From positions 1-8,923 of the forward strand of contig JBHELO010000030.1 of NCBI GenBank assembly GCA_046263055.1: a DNA stretch of 8,923 bases, in the 5' to 3' direction. This stretch comes from DATAQC01 sp046263055. Lineage in GTDB: Bacteria > Actinomycetota > Acidimicrobiia > Acidimicrobiales > AC-14. Below the pieces are notes generated by a model. That model was not told the DNA's origin. It ran no database searches and worked only from the letters and a program-made list of their open reading frames with translations. The first letter of the stretch is position 1. Every line of letters starts with the position of its first letter. The translations under genes were made by a program, and so were the position numbers. This document shows, in pieces, positions 1 to 5,047 of this stretch.

Positions 1-107
1 TTGCTCGATCGCCCCGGCACGCGCAACGGGAGGCGAACGCCAATCTCGTCGCCAGCGCCCGCACTCGCTCGGTACCGCGAGTCGCTGCCCGGGGAATGTC
101 CCACCTT

Positions 108-129
108 GCCGGCGCTCCGGTGCGCCGGC
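108..129 (-). terminator. Hairpin terminator after methyltransferase
   Basis: A perfect 8-bp inverted repeat (GCCGGCGC / GCGCCGGC) with a 6-nt loop begins 4 nt past the methyltransferase stop codon on the minus strand. No T-tract follows, which is common for hairpin terminators in high-GC actinobacteria. The remaining bases to the window edge (1-107) show no convincing gene; a second, weaker 6-bp hairpin (ACTCGC / GCGAGT) lies at 63-82. Confidence 0.5.
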
Positions 130-133
130 TGGG

Positions 134-940
134 CTAACCGACCGCCACGAAGAAGTGGGCGGCCATGCGGCCGGTGCCGGGTCCGCCGTTCAGCCCGAGC
201 CGATCCTCGATGGCGGTCACCACCGCATCGACGGCAGGGGCGAGGCCGCCACCGCGTTGGTCGATCTCGGCTCGCACTGGCGTGCCCGCGCAGTAGCCGA
301 CCGCAAGGTCGCGCGCCGACGGCGCCGTTGTCTCAAGAGTGACGGTTTCAACCTGGACATCGGCGAACCCGCCGGCCCGCAGGTCGGCAAGCAGCCGGCC
401 TGGGTCGGCGTCGGCGTGCGGGACGCTGGCCAGAAAGCGCGGCGGGTCGTCGGGAAAGGCCTGGGCGAGGCCATCGAGCACGGCCGCCTGATAGTCATGG
501 TCCTCGATCGGACCCCACACGTTACCGGCGAAGGCACCGCCCGGGATGAGCACCCGCCGTACCTCGGCGAATGCCCGGGTCCGGTCGGAAAAGAACATCA
601 CGCCGAACTGGCAAACGACGGCGTCGAAGCCAGCGTCGCGGAACGGCAGCATCACGGCGTCGGCCTGTCCCCAGTCCGCCACTGGCGCCAAGCGGCGGCC
701 CACATCGACCATCGCGTCGTTGAGGTCGGTGGCCACCAGTTCGACACCCGGGAGGAAGGCGAGCAGCTCGCGCGTGAGCACCCCGGTGCCGGCCGCCAGC
801 TCCAGGACGCGTGCCGGGCGCCTCTCGGCGACGCGGCGGGCGAGATCGATCGCGAAGGGCTGGAACACCGGGATGCTGAGGTTCCGTTCGTAGGCATCGG
901 GCATCGAGTCGGACCACACGCCGTCCTGGTTGGCAACCAT
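134..940 (-). CDS. Class I SAM-dependent methyltransferase
   Basis: This 268-residue protein has the Rossmann-type methyltransferase fold. Motif I (ELAAGTGVLT) is at residues 47-56, the acidic residue expected to bind the SAM ribose is D72 in VATDLND, and ADAVMLPF (93-100) is motif-III-like. FDAVVCQFGVMFF (105-117) followed by the RRVLIPGG turn is typical of the Methyltransf_11/25 group. The acceptor substrate cannot be deduced; small-molecule or quinone-like acceptors are usual in this group. I chose the ATG at 940 because the reading frame upstream only translates the tandem repeat array, and because a TAGGTT -10 box lies 7 nt before this ATG, implying a leaderless mRNA. The frame stays open up to 1225, but that extension is low-complexity. 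The gene stands alone, with a hairpin terminator just after its stop. Confidence 0.88.
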   Translation of the reverse strand: MVANQDGVWSDSMPDAYERNLSIPVFQPFAIDLARRVAERRPARVLELAAGTGVLTRELLAFLPGVELVATDLNDAMVDVGRRLAPVADWGQADAVMLPFRDAGFDAVVCQFGVMFFSDRTRAFAEVRRVLIPGGAFAGNVWGPIEDHDYQAAVLDGLAQAFPDDPPRFLASVPHADADPGRLLADLRAGGFADVQVETVTLETTAPSARDLAVGYCAGTPVRAEIDQRGGGLAPAVDAVVTAIEDRLGLNGGPGTGRMAAHFFVAVG

Positions 941-947
941 GGCCGTG

Positions 948-953
948 AACCTA
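948..953 (-). promoter_or_regulatory. -10 box of methyltransferase (leaderless)
   Basis: TAGGTT on the minus strand fits the actinobacterial TANNNT consensus and lies 7 nt upstream of the ATG at 940, so transcription would begin at or next to the start codon. No clear -35 box or Shine-Dalgarno is seen. The hexamer lies inside the left arm of the 10-bp inverted repeat at 947-956. Confidence 0.45.
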
Positions 954-1044
954 CGCGTGCGGGCGGCACGGAGGAGGCGTGCGGGCCTGGTTGCCTGGCA
1001 CTGCGCCCGTGGGCCGAACGCCCGCCGGGGCCGGGGCACGGGCC

Positions 1045-1257
1045 TCCCGTAGGCGGAACGCCCGCCCTTGGGGGGCGCGCGCGCCCGTCCCGTACGCGGA
1101 ACGACGAGCGGGGGTCCCGCAGGAGGGACGCGAGCCGGGGGTCCCGCAGCAGGAACGACGACTGGGCGTCGCAGGAGGGACGACGACCGGGCTCCCGCAG
1201 GAGGAACGACGACGGGCGCGTCCACGCGCGTCCCTCAGGCGGGAACGACGAACCAGT
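1045..1257. repeat. Degenerate 27-bp tandem repeat array
   Basis: About seven head-to-tail units begin TCCCG and carry a GGAACGACGA-like core. Clear units are 1088-1114, 1115-1141, 1142-1168, 1169-1192 (24 bp), 1193-1220 (28 bp) and 1231-1257; a more diverged one starts at 1045. Several units contain a small dyad such as GTCCC-GCAGGA-GGGAC (1114-1129). There are no unique spacers between units. Because 27 is a multiple of three, the array reads as nine-residue repeats in several frames on both strands, which explains the long open frames here. An 11-bp direct repeat (GAACGCCCGCC at 1016-1026 and 1056-1066) suggests older, worn units further left. The array starts about 100 bp upstream of the methyltransferase start and lies outside any gene I would call. 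Confidence 0.75.
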
Positions 1258-1293
1258 CGGCGTCCAGTCCCGGGTGTAAATGGACGACGGGCG

Positions 1294-1334
1294 TAGGTTC
1301 CTCTCGAAGCCTTCCGAGCAGAGAAGGGAACCTA
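1294..1334. repeat. Imperfect hairpin right of the array
   Basis: TAGGTTCC (1294-1301) pairs with GGAACCTA (1327-1334). TCTC (1302-1305) can continue the stem with GAGA (1321-1324) across a 2-nt bulge, leaving a 15-nt loop. It overlaps the right arm of the 947/1300 inverted repeat. It could be a regulatory hairpin, an element end or coincidence. Confidence 0.35.
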
Positions 1335-1343
1335 GACCTGTGT

Positions 1344-1662
1344 CCACCGACAGTGCACGTGGCCGGCGTCCGGCACCCGGCGGTGGGCTTCTACCGTCTC
1401 TCGCTGACCTCGGACGCGGGGGTCACCGCCCGCCGCCTAGGCCGCCCCGGTCGTCACCGTCGACTGGGACAACGAGCTCGGCGTCAGCATGTTCACCTAT
1501 TACCGGGCCAAGGGCGGGGCGCCCACCATCGGCTCGACGCCGTACTGCACGAGTGCGGAGGTCGCGATCGTCACCGGCTCGATTGACAAGACCGCGGGTG
1601 ACGCCACGCTCGGTCCGAAGTTCCAGCCCCTCGACGTGGCGTTCGTGGTCGTCGTCCCGTAA
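1344..1662 (+). pseudogene. Frameshifted remnant of an unrecognised protein
   Basis: Two protein-like stretches lie in different plus frames. The first (1344-1430) contains VHVAGVRHPAVGFYRLSLTS. The second is open from 1441, just after a TAG at 1438-1440, to a TAA at 1660-1662; it contains VTVDWDNELGVSMFTYYRAK and ends LDVAFVVVVP. The second stretch has balanced composition (W, Y, F, M, K, N and I), unlike the Arg/Pro/Gly-rich shadow frames around it, so it is probably genuine former coding sequence. The ATG at 1489 would allow a 57-residue product, but I see no good ribosome binding site. I do not recognise the family. The alternating hydrophobic beta-strand-like ending recalls C-terminal beta domains of secreted or phage-like proteins, which is only an impression. 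The nucleotides 1663-1744 that follow hold nothing I can assign. Confidence 0.4.
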
Positions 1663-1744
1663 CCGCCCGTTTCAGCTCGAACGTCCCCGGGTTCGCGAGG
1701 CCGGCCGGAACGTCGTTGGTGTCGACGACCGACCGGCCGCCTCG

Positions 1745-1870
1745 CCGTCCGATACAGGACCTTCAGCTCGACCGGAGCGCTTTCAGGTGCTCGAGGAATG
1801 GGGTGCCACCGCCGAGCACGACCGGCACCAGGTCGACCCACATCTCGTAGCCGTCCTGCGACATGCTCGC
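1745..1870 (-). pseudogene. Dihydrofolate reductase/RibD-C-like tail, copy B
   Basis: The minus strand encodes WVDLVPVVLGGGTPFLEHL in one frame (about 1870-1784). The alternative frame then continues with APVELKVLYRT (about 1778-1748). Together these match the C-terminal region of the dihydrofolate-reductase-like family (RibD C-terminal domain), where a strand like LVPVLLGGG is followed by LF.HL and then a PVEL segment. The switch of frame between the two halves indicates a frameshift. The N-terminal cofactor-binding two thirds of such a protein (usually about 190 residues) are absent. The call rests on motif recognition alone. Confidence 0.45.
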
Positions 1871-1918
1871 CCGGTGTACACGCGGGTCACCGGTCGCCTC
1901 CTTCCCGTCTCGTGTCGT

Positions 1919-2041
1919 CACCCGGTAGCTGAGATGACTCACCCCGGTGGGCCACTCGACCGTCTTCGTGCACTGGAGGCCGACAGGCAGGTCGGTGAGG
2001 TCGCCGCTGAAGAGCCGGACCCCGTCACCCCGCCCGATGGA
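1919..2041 (-). pseudogene. Dihydrofolate reductase/RibD-C-like tail, copy A
   Basis: The frame encodes GDGVRLFSGDLTDLPVGL followed by TVEWPTGVSHLSYRV. This matches the last 40 or so residues of dihydrofolate-reductase-like/RibD-C proteins, which typically read GGGVRLFDGL, then PVRLE, then VVE.PGVTHLRYRV. It lies in the same open frame as copy B (1763-2074) but precedes it, so the order tail-then-core cannot come from one intact gene. Two partial copies, or a rearranged one, must be present. No start region, Walker-like or NADPH-binding N-terminus is visible upstream, where the integrase remnant begins. Confidence 0.45.
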
Positions 2042-2089
2042 CTGGCGTCCCGTAAGGCTGGTCCGGTGAACCATCCCGGTGACGGGGGG

Positions 2090-2292
2090 CTATGCGACAC
2101 GACAGAGGGCCGGTTGGACCGGCTCGGGATCGGAAGCGGTGACGAGGGCGGCGACGGCTCTCTCCGCCTCCCGCTTGCCGCCGCGCACCGTCTGCGTCCG
2201 GTACGTCCGACGCCCCCTGAGCGGGTCCCGGCCGAGGTACACGCGCAGTTCCCACGCCTAGCCGCGCCGCCGGAGGTCGCCCCAAGGGACGG
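2090..2292 (-). pseudogene. Tyrosine integrase remnant, N-terminal arm-binding domain
   Basis: On the minus strand the frame open from 2257 to the TAG at 2090-2092 encodes WELRVYLGRDPLRGRRTYRT and then TVRGGKREAERAVAALVTAS. This is the hallmark N-terminal arm-type DNA-binding domain of actinobacterial phage and integrative-element tyrosine recombinases. The preceding codons in the same frame read WGDLRRRG and are separated from WELRVY by an in-frame TAG at 2258-2260, where intact relatives read through. The core-binding and catalytic domains (R..HxxR..Y) are absent, so this is a dead fragment of about 65 residues from a protein usually near 380-400. It lies directly downstream of the 3' end of tRNA-Gly and on the same strand, as expected for an integrase at a tRNA attachment site. 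Confidence 0.7.
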
Positions 2293-2321
2293 GCAAGGGA
2301 TGGGCAAGAGGGCCCGGAAAC

Positions 2322-2352
2322 GGAAGAGGGGCCCCCCGAGGACCCCTCCTCC
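2322..2352 (-). terminator. tRNA-Gly transcription terminator
   Basis: Twelve nucleotides past the encoded CCA, the minus-strand transcript can form a 13-bp stem (GGAGGAGGGGTCC / GGGCCCCTCTTCC, with two wobble pairs) and a 5-nt loop. There is no T-tract. Position and strength make it the likely end of the tRNA transcript. Confidence 0.6.
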
Positions 2353-2364
2353 ATTGGGGGTCTT

Positions 2365-2440
2365 TGGAGCGGACGACGGGATTCGAACCCGCGACCCTCA
2401 CCTTGGCAAGGTGATGCTCTACCAGCTGAGCCACGTCCGC
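2365..2440 (-). tRNA. tRNA-Gly (GCC)
   Basis: The cloverleaf is complete on the minus strand: acceptor GCGGACG/CGTCCGC, D-arm GCTC..GAGC, anticodon stem TCACC/GGTGA with loop TTGCCAA (anticodon GCC, reading GGC/GGT), variable loop GGGTC, T-arm GCGGG-TTCGAAT-CCCGT, and discriminator T. The CCA end is encoded at 2365-2367; the mature body without it is 2368-2440 (73 nt). This gene probably served as the attachment site for the element whose integrase fragment lies just downstream. Its sequence is intact, as expected when an integrating element restores the tRNA 3' end. Confidence 0.97.
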
Positions 2441-2451
2441 AGTTGCCGTCG

Positions 2452-2457
2452 ACTGTA
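2452..2457 (-). promoter_or_regulatory. -10 box of tRNA-Gly
   Basis: TACAGT on the minus strand lies 11 nt upstream of the tRNA 5' end, at normal spacing for a stable-RNA promoter. The -35 region is unclear; TCGCCA at 2476-2481 gives an 18-bp spacer but is a poor match. This promoter overlaps the start region of the divergent DUF429 gene. Confidence 0.45.
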
Positions 2458-2501
2458 GCAAGCGATCCCGGGGCGTGGCGAGAGCCTGCCAGCCTGGAGC
2501 G

Positions 2502-3149
2502 GTGCGAGTGGTGGGGGTGGACGTGGGGTCGAGGCGGGTCGACGCGGTGGCGTTGAACGACGACGGTCGGGTGCTCGGTGCCCGGGTCTTCCCGGTTGCC
2601 GACCTGGATGCGCTGCTCGGATGGGCCGATGGCGCAGCGGCGGTGTGCGTGGACTCCCCCGACCGCTGGAGCACCGCCCCTCACGCCGGTGACCTGGAGC
2701 TGGCACCCAAGTTCCGCTCCGCCAGGTGCGGGGAAATCGGCCTGGGCCGCCATTTCCGCATCTGGGTCCCGTGGACCACGCCCGTGGCCCCCGCTCCGAG
2801 AACCTGGATGGACGTCGGCGTCCGCCTGTTCGCCGCCCTGCGCGCCGCCGGCCACGAGCCCCTGGAGGTGTACCCCCACGGCGCCTTCCGGGTGCTGGGC
2901 GGCGGGCTGCGGCCGCCGAGCAAGCAGACCGTCGCGGGCATCGAGGCGCGCGTCCGCGCATTGGAGGCTGCCGGCGTGAGATGCCCGGCGCTCGGCATGT
3001 GGGGCCACGACGGCCTCGACGCGGCGGTGGCCGCCTTGGTGGCCCTCCACCACCTCCGAGGCCGGGCGGTGCCGGCATCGTGCGGCCACGACGGTTCCGC
3101 CATCTGGCTGCCGGCCGCCTCCGAAGGGACCGCCGGCACCGGGCGGTGA
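2502..3149 (+). CDS. DUF429 family protein (predicted RNase H-fold)
   Basis: The 215-residue product shows the conserved pattern of DUF429. GVDVG is at residues 5-9, VDSP at 50-53, the Arg/Cys segment RSARCGE at 72-78, EVYPHGAF at 122-129 (family E-V-H-P-E-like), and HDGLDAAVAA at 169-178. The acidic residues D7, D51, E122 and D170/D173 fit an RNase H-like active site. DUF429 proteins are predicted nucleases whose substrate is not established. I chose GTG 2502 because it gives the family-like start MRVVGVDVG. In-frame GTGs at 2475 and 2508 are possible, and GGAG at 2496-2499 is better spaced for 2508. The gene is divergent from tRNA-Gly and converges on dut, leaving only 7 bp between the two stop codons. 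Confidence 0.75.
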   Translation: MRVVGVDVGSRRVDAVALNDDGRVLGARVFPVADLDALLGWADGAAAVCVDSPDRWSTAPHAGDLELAPKFRSARCGEIGLGRHFRIWVPWTTPVAPAPRTWMDVGVRLFAALRAAGHEPLEVYPHGAFRVLGGGLRPPSKQTVAGIEARVRALEAAGVRCPALGMWGHDGLDAAVAALVALHHLRGRAVPASCGHDGSAIWLPAASEGTAGTGR

Positions 3150-3169
3150 CCGCCGGTCAGCGGCCGGTG
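3137..3169. terminator. Convergent-stop dyad between DUF429 gene and dut
   Basis: The two stop codons form the arms of a palindrome, TGACC-GCC-GGTCA (3147-3159). It is nested inside CACCGG (3137-3142) and CCGGTG (3164-3169), with unpaired GCGG on each side. It could act as a compact bidirectional terminator; no T-tracts are present on either strand. Confidence 0.35.
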
Positions 3170-3594
3170 TGGCCGAAGCCGCCCCGTCCCCGCTGAGACG
3201 CGGGGAGCTCGTCGACCACCGCGAACCGGGCCTGCTCGACCCGCTGGATGACGAGTTGGGCGATGCGGTCGCCCCGGTGCACCCGGTAGGCGGCCGTCGA
3301 GTCGGTGTTGACGAGCAGGACCAGCAGCTCGTCGCGGTACCCGGCGTCGATCAGGCCGGGCGCGTTCAAACAGGTCACCCCGTGACCAAGGGCGAGGCCG
3401 CTGCGGGGCAGGACCAGTCCGGCCCAGCCCTCGGGGATGGCCACTGCCACCCCCGTGCGTACCAACGCCCTCCCACCCCCGGCCGCCAGCTCCACGTCGT
3501 CGCGAGCCACGAGGTCGGCGCCGGCGTCGCCGGGGCGGGCGTAGGCCGGCAGGGCGAGGTCGGGGTCGAGGCGGACGAGGGGCACGTCGAGCAC
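3157..3594 (-). CDS. dut: Deoxyuridine 5'-triphosphate nucleotidohydrolase
   Basis: dUTPase hydrolyses dUTP to dUMP and pyrophosphate in the cytoplasm, keeping uracil out of DNA and supplying dUMP for thymidylate synthesis. The 145-residue protein carries all five trimeric-dUTPase motifs: I DAGADL (23-28), II PRSGLA (63-68), III GLIDAGYRDEL (80-90), IV RGDRIAQLVI (107-116) and V RGRGGFGHTG (135-144). The catalytic Asp is D83 and the uracil-stacking Tyr is Y86. Two small departures are D88 where most relatives have Gly (YRGE) and H142 where Ser is common in motif V. The chain ends one residue after motif V, slightly shorter than mycobacterial Dut. Start GTG 3594 is supported by a TAGGCT -10 box 8 nt upstream; the in-frame GTG at 3585 is an alternative. 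It is divergent from orn. Confidence 0.95.
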   Translation of the reverse strand: MLDVPLVRLDPDLALPAYARPGDAGADLVARDDVELAAGGGRALVRTGVAVAIPEGWAGLVLPRSGLALGHGVTCLNAPGLIDAGYRDELLVLLVNTDSTAAYRVHRGDRIAQLVIQRVEQARFAVVDELPASQRGRGGFGHTGR

Positions 3595-3602
3595 GGGCCG
3601 GC

Positions 3603-3608
3603 AGCCTA
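3603..3608 (-). promoter_or_regulatory. -10 box of dut (leaderless)
   Basis: TAGGCT on the minus strand lies 8 nt before the GTG start at 3594 and shares its TA dinucleotide (3607-3608) with the orn -10 box on the other strand. No Shine-Dalgarno is visible in the gap, which supports a leaderless transcript. Confidence 0.45.
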
Positions 3609-3612
3609 CGAT
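3607..3612 (+). promoter_or_regulatory. -10 box of orn (leaderless)
   Basis: TACGAT lies 8 nt before the orn GTG at 3621. It overlaps the dut -10 box by two bases, so the two promoters are back to back and RNA polymerase could probably not open both at once. Any -35 element would lie inside dut; I see no strong match. Confidence 0.5.
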
Positions 3613-3620
3613 CGCCTTTC

Positions 3621-4196
3621 GTGCTCGTGTGGATGGACCTGGAGATGACCGGCCTCGACGCCGCCACCGACGTCATCGTCGAGATCGCCACCATCGTCAC
3701 CGACGACGACCTGGAGATCGTGGCCGAGGGCCCCGACCTCGTCGTGCACCAGCCCGAGCCGGCCCTGGCCCGCATGGCCGACGTCGTCCGGACGATGCAC
3801 GCCCGCAGCGGGCTGCTGGAGTCCATCGCCACCTCGCCGGTGTCGCTGGCCGAGGCGGGCGCCGCCACCCTGGACTTCATCCGGGGCCACGCCCCCGAGC
3901 CCCGAACCGTCCCGTTGTGCGGCAACTCCATCGGCACCGACCGGCGGTTCCTGGCCGCCCATCTGCCCGAGGTCGATGCGTGGCTGCACTACCGCTCGGT
4001 GGACGTCTCGACCGTCAAGGAGCTGTGCCGGCGCTGGTACCCCGAGGCGTTCGCCGCCGCCCCCGCCAAGCTGGGCGCCCACCGGGCGGCGGGCGACATC
4101 AGGGAGAGCATCGCCGAGCTGCGCTACTACCGGTCCGCGGTGTTCCGGCCGCCGCCCGGCGACCCAGCCGCCAAGCCCGTCGGCCCGCCGGGCTGA
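3621..4196 (+). CDS. orn: Oligoribonuclease (DEDDh 3'-5' exoribonuclease)
   Basis: Orn degrades di- to short oligoribonucleotides to mononucleotides, finishing RNA decay and removing pGpG from cyclic-di-GMP turnover. The 191-residue protein opens with WMDLEMTGLD, giving the Exo I residues D6 and E8. Exo II is GNSIGTDRRFL (101-111) with D107, and Exo III is HRAAGDIRESIAEL (154-167) with H154 and D159. HYRSVDVST (123-131) is the conserved segment that caps the substrate dinucleotide. All DEDDh residues are present. The Pro/Gly-rich tail after residue 177 is not part of the family core. The GTG start follows a TACGAT -10 box by 8 nt and has no Shine-Dalgarno, so a leaderless mRNA is likely. A phosphodiesterase gene follows after 10 bp and is probably co-transcribed. 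Confidence 0.95.
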   Translation: MLVWMDLEMTGLDAATDVIVEIATIVTDDDLEIVAEGPDLVVHQPEPALARMADVVRTMHARSGLLESIATSPVSLAEAGAATLDFIRGHAPEPRTVPLCGNSIGTDRRFLAAHLPEVDAWLHYRSVDVSTVKELCRRWYPEAFAAAPAKLGAHRAAGDIRESIAELRYYRSAVFRPPPGDPAAKPVGPPG

Positions 4197-4206
4197 GGGG
4201 GACGCC

Positions 4207-4980
4207 GTGGCTGTGGCCCCGCGCCCCGCGGGCGGCTGGCCCTACCTGGACCACCCCGGGCCCCTGGCCTTCGCCCACCGGGGAGGCGCCGGCGACTGGC
4301 CGGAGAACACCATGGCCGCCTTCGAGCACGCCGTCGGCCTCGGCTACCGGTACCTGGAGACCGACGTCCACGTGACCGCCGACGGCGTGCTGGTTGCCTT
4401 CCACGACGAGGTCCTGGACCGGGTGACCGACCACCGGGGCACCATCGCCGCGCTGGCGTGGGCCGACGTGGCCGCCGCCCGGGTCGACGGCCACGCCATC
4501 CCCCGCCTGGAAGACATCCTCGGCACCTGGCCCGAGGCCCGGGTCAACGTGGACGCCAAGCACGACGCCGCCGTGGAGCCGCTGGCGGCCGCCATCGAGC
4601 GCACGGCGGCGTCCGACCGGGTGTGCGTGGCCGCCTTCTCCGACGCCCGCCTGGCCCGCTTCCGCCGCCGCACGGGCGGCCGGGTGTGCACCGCCGCCGG
4701 GCCCCGCGAGATCGCCCGCCTGCGCCTGGCCTCCTACGGGGTGCCCGCCGGGCCGCTGGCGGGGGCGTGCGCCCAGGTGCCGATCCGCTACGGGCGGGTG
4801 CCGATCGTGGACCGGCCGTTCGTGCGGGCCGCCCACCGGCGAGGCGTCCAGGTCCACGTCTGGACGGTCGACGCCGCGCCCGAGATTGAGCGCCTCCTCG
4901 ACCTCGGCGTCGACGGCATCATGACGGACCGCCCGGCGGTCCTGAAGGACGTGCTGGCCCGCCGCGACCAGTGGGCCTGA
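4207..4980 (+). CDS. Glycerophosphodiester phosphodiesterase
   Basis: This 257-residue GDPD-family enzyme is expected to hydrolyse glycerophosphodiesters, released from phospholipids, to glycerol-3-phosphate and an alcohol. The TIM-barrel motifs are clear: AFAHRGG (21-27, catalytic H24 and R25), PEN (32-34), LETDVHVTADG (50-60, metal ligands E51 and D53), FHD (65-67, catalytic H66), VNVDAKHD (113-120; D116 in the place usually held by Glu, then K118), the HVWTVD strand near the C-terminus and GVDGIMTDRP. There is no signal peptide or membrane segment, so it should be cytoplasmic, like UgpQ. The GTG start is set by GAGGGGG (4195-4201), 5 nt upstream and overlapping the orn stop, a normal internal-operon arrangement in contrast to the leaderless genes nearby. 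I see no functional link to orn beyond co-transcription. Confidence 0.92.
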   Translation: MAVAPRPAGGWPYLDHPGPLAFAHRGGAGDWPENTMAAFEHAVGLGYRYLETDVHVTADGVLVAFHDEVLDRVTDHRGTIAALAWADVAAARVDGHAIPRLEDILGTWPEARVNVDAKHDAAVEPLAAAIERTAASDRVCVAAFSDARLARFRRRTGGRVCTAAGPREIARLRLASYGVPAGPLAGACAQVPIRYGRVPIVDRPFVRAAHRRGVQVHVWTVDAAPEIERLLDLGVDGIMTDRPAVLKDVLARRDQWA

Positions 4981-4994
4981 CCCGCCCCACCCGA

Positions 4995-5047
4995 CCGTTC
5001 TTTGGCGCGCTGACCGCTTGGGGAGCAGTCAACGCGCCGAAGAACGG
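4995..5047. terminator. 53-nt near-perfect hairpin after the phosphodiesterase gene
   Basis: A 24-nt left arm (4995-5018) and a 24-nt right arm (5024-5047) differ from perfect complementarity at only three positions, with a 5-nt loop TGGGG. It begins 14 nt after the GDPD stop. All three differences are transitions; two give G-U pairs on the minus strand and one on the plus strand. There is no T-tract. It is a strong candidate terminator for the orn-GDPD unit, though unusually long, so a regulatory or repeat origin is also possible. The remaining 133 nt to the next gene are G/C-rich and show only a weak TACGCT box at 5058-5063. Confidence 0.55.

Larger units (their letters stand above)
947..1300. 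repeat. 10-bp inverted repeat flanking the tandem array
   Basis: GAACCTACGC at 947-956 is the exact reverse complement of GCGTAGGTTC at 1291-1300. The two arms sit either side of the 27-bp repeat array. Each arm holds a TAGGTT hexamer pointing outward: the left one is the likely methyltransferase -10 box, the right one has no intact gene behind it. The arms do not extend beyond 10 bp, so chance is not excluded. Confidence 0.4.
1291..2440. mobile_element. Probable scar of a tRNA-Gly-integrated element
   Basis: This span contains an integrase fragment next to a tRNA-Gly 3' end followed by several broken, unrelated gene tails, between intact host-type genes on both sides. That is how a decayed integrative element or prophage looks. 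The inner edge is not defined. The only match to the tRNA 3' end I found is GGACGACGGG at 1282-1291 (tRNA copy 2371-2380), too short and too like the tandem repeats to be accepted as an att site. The boundary at 1291 is therefore arbitrary. Confidence 0.35.

Noticed and set aside
941..1225. 95-residue N-terminal extension of the methyltransferase
   Set aside because: It translates only the tandem repeats (VVVPPAG-type units), lacks family similarity, and lies upstream of a good -10 box and ATG.
1045..1257. CRISPR array
   Set aside because: The units abut with no unique spacers, are too degenerate, and there are no cas genes nearby.
155..1279. 374-residue plus-strand frame antisense to the methyltransferase
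   Set aside because: Composition is that of a GC-rich shadow and it shows no motifs; the minus-strand methyltransferase is unambiguous.
1282..1291. GGACGACGGG match to the tRNA-Gly 3' region (2371-2380) as an attachment-site copy
   Set aside because: Only 10 bp, and the adjacent tandem repeats contain near-identical GACGACGGG strings, so chance similarity explains it.
1280..2458. 392-residue plus-strand open frame ending GIRTRDPHLGKVMLYQLSHVR
   Set aside because: Its end is the antisense translation of tRNA-Gly, a well-known annotation artefact. The rest is Arg/Pro-rich shadow across remnants on the other strand.
2258..2674. 138-residue minus-strand frame containing DVAQLVEHHLAKVRVAGSNP
   Set aside because: This is the sense translation of the tRNA gene, another recurrent artefact. 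Only its last few codons (WGDLRRRG) matter, as part of the integrase remnant.
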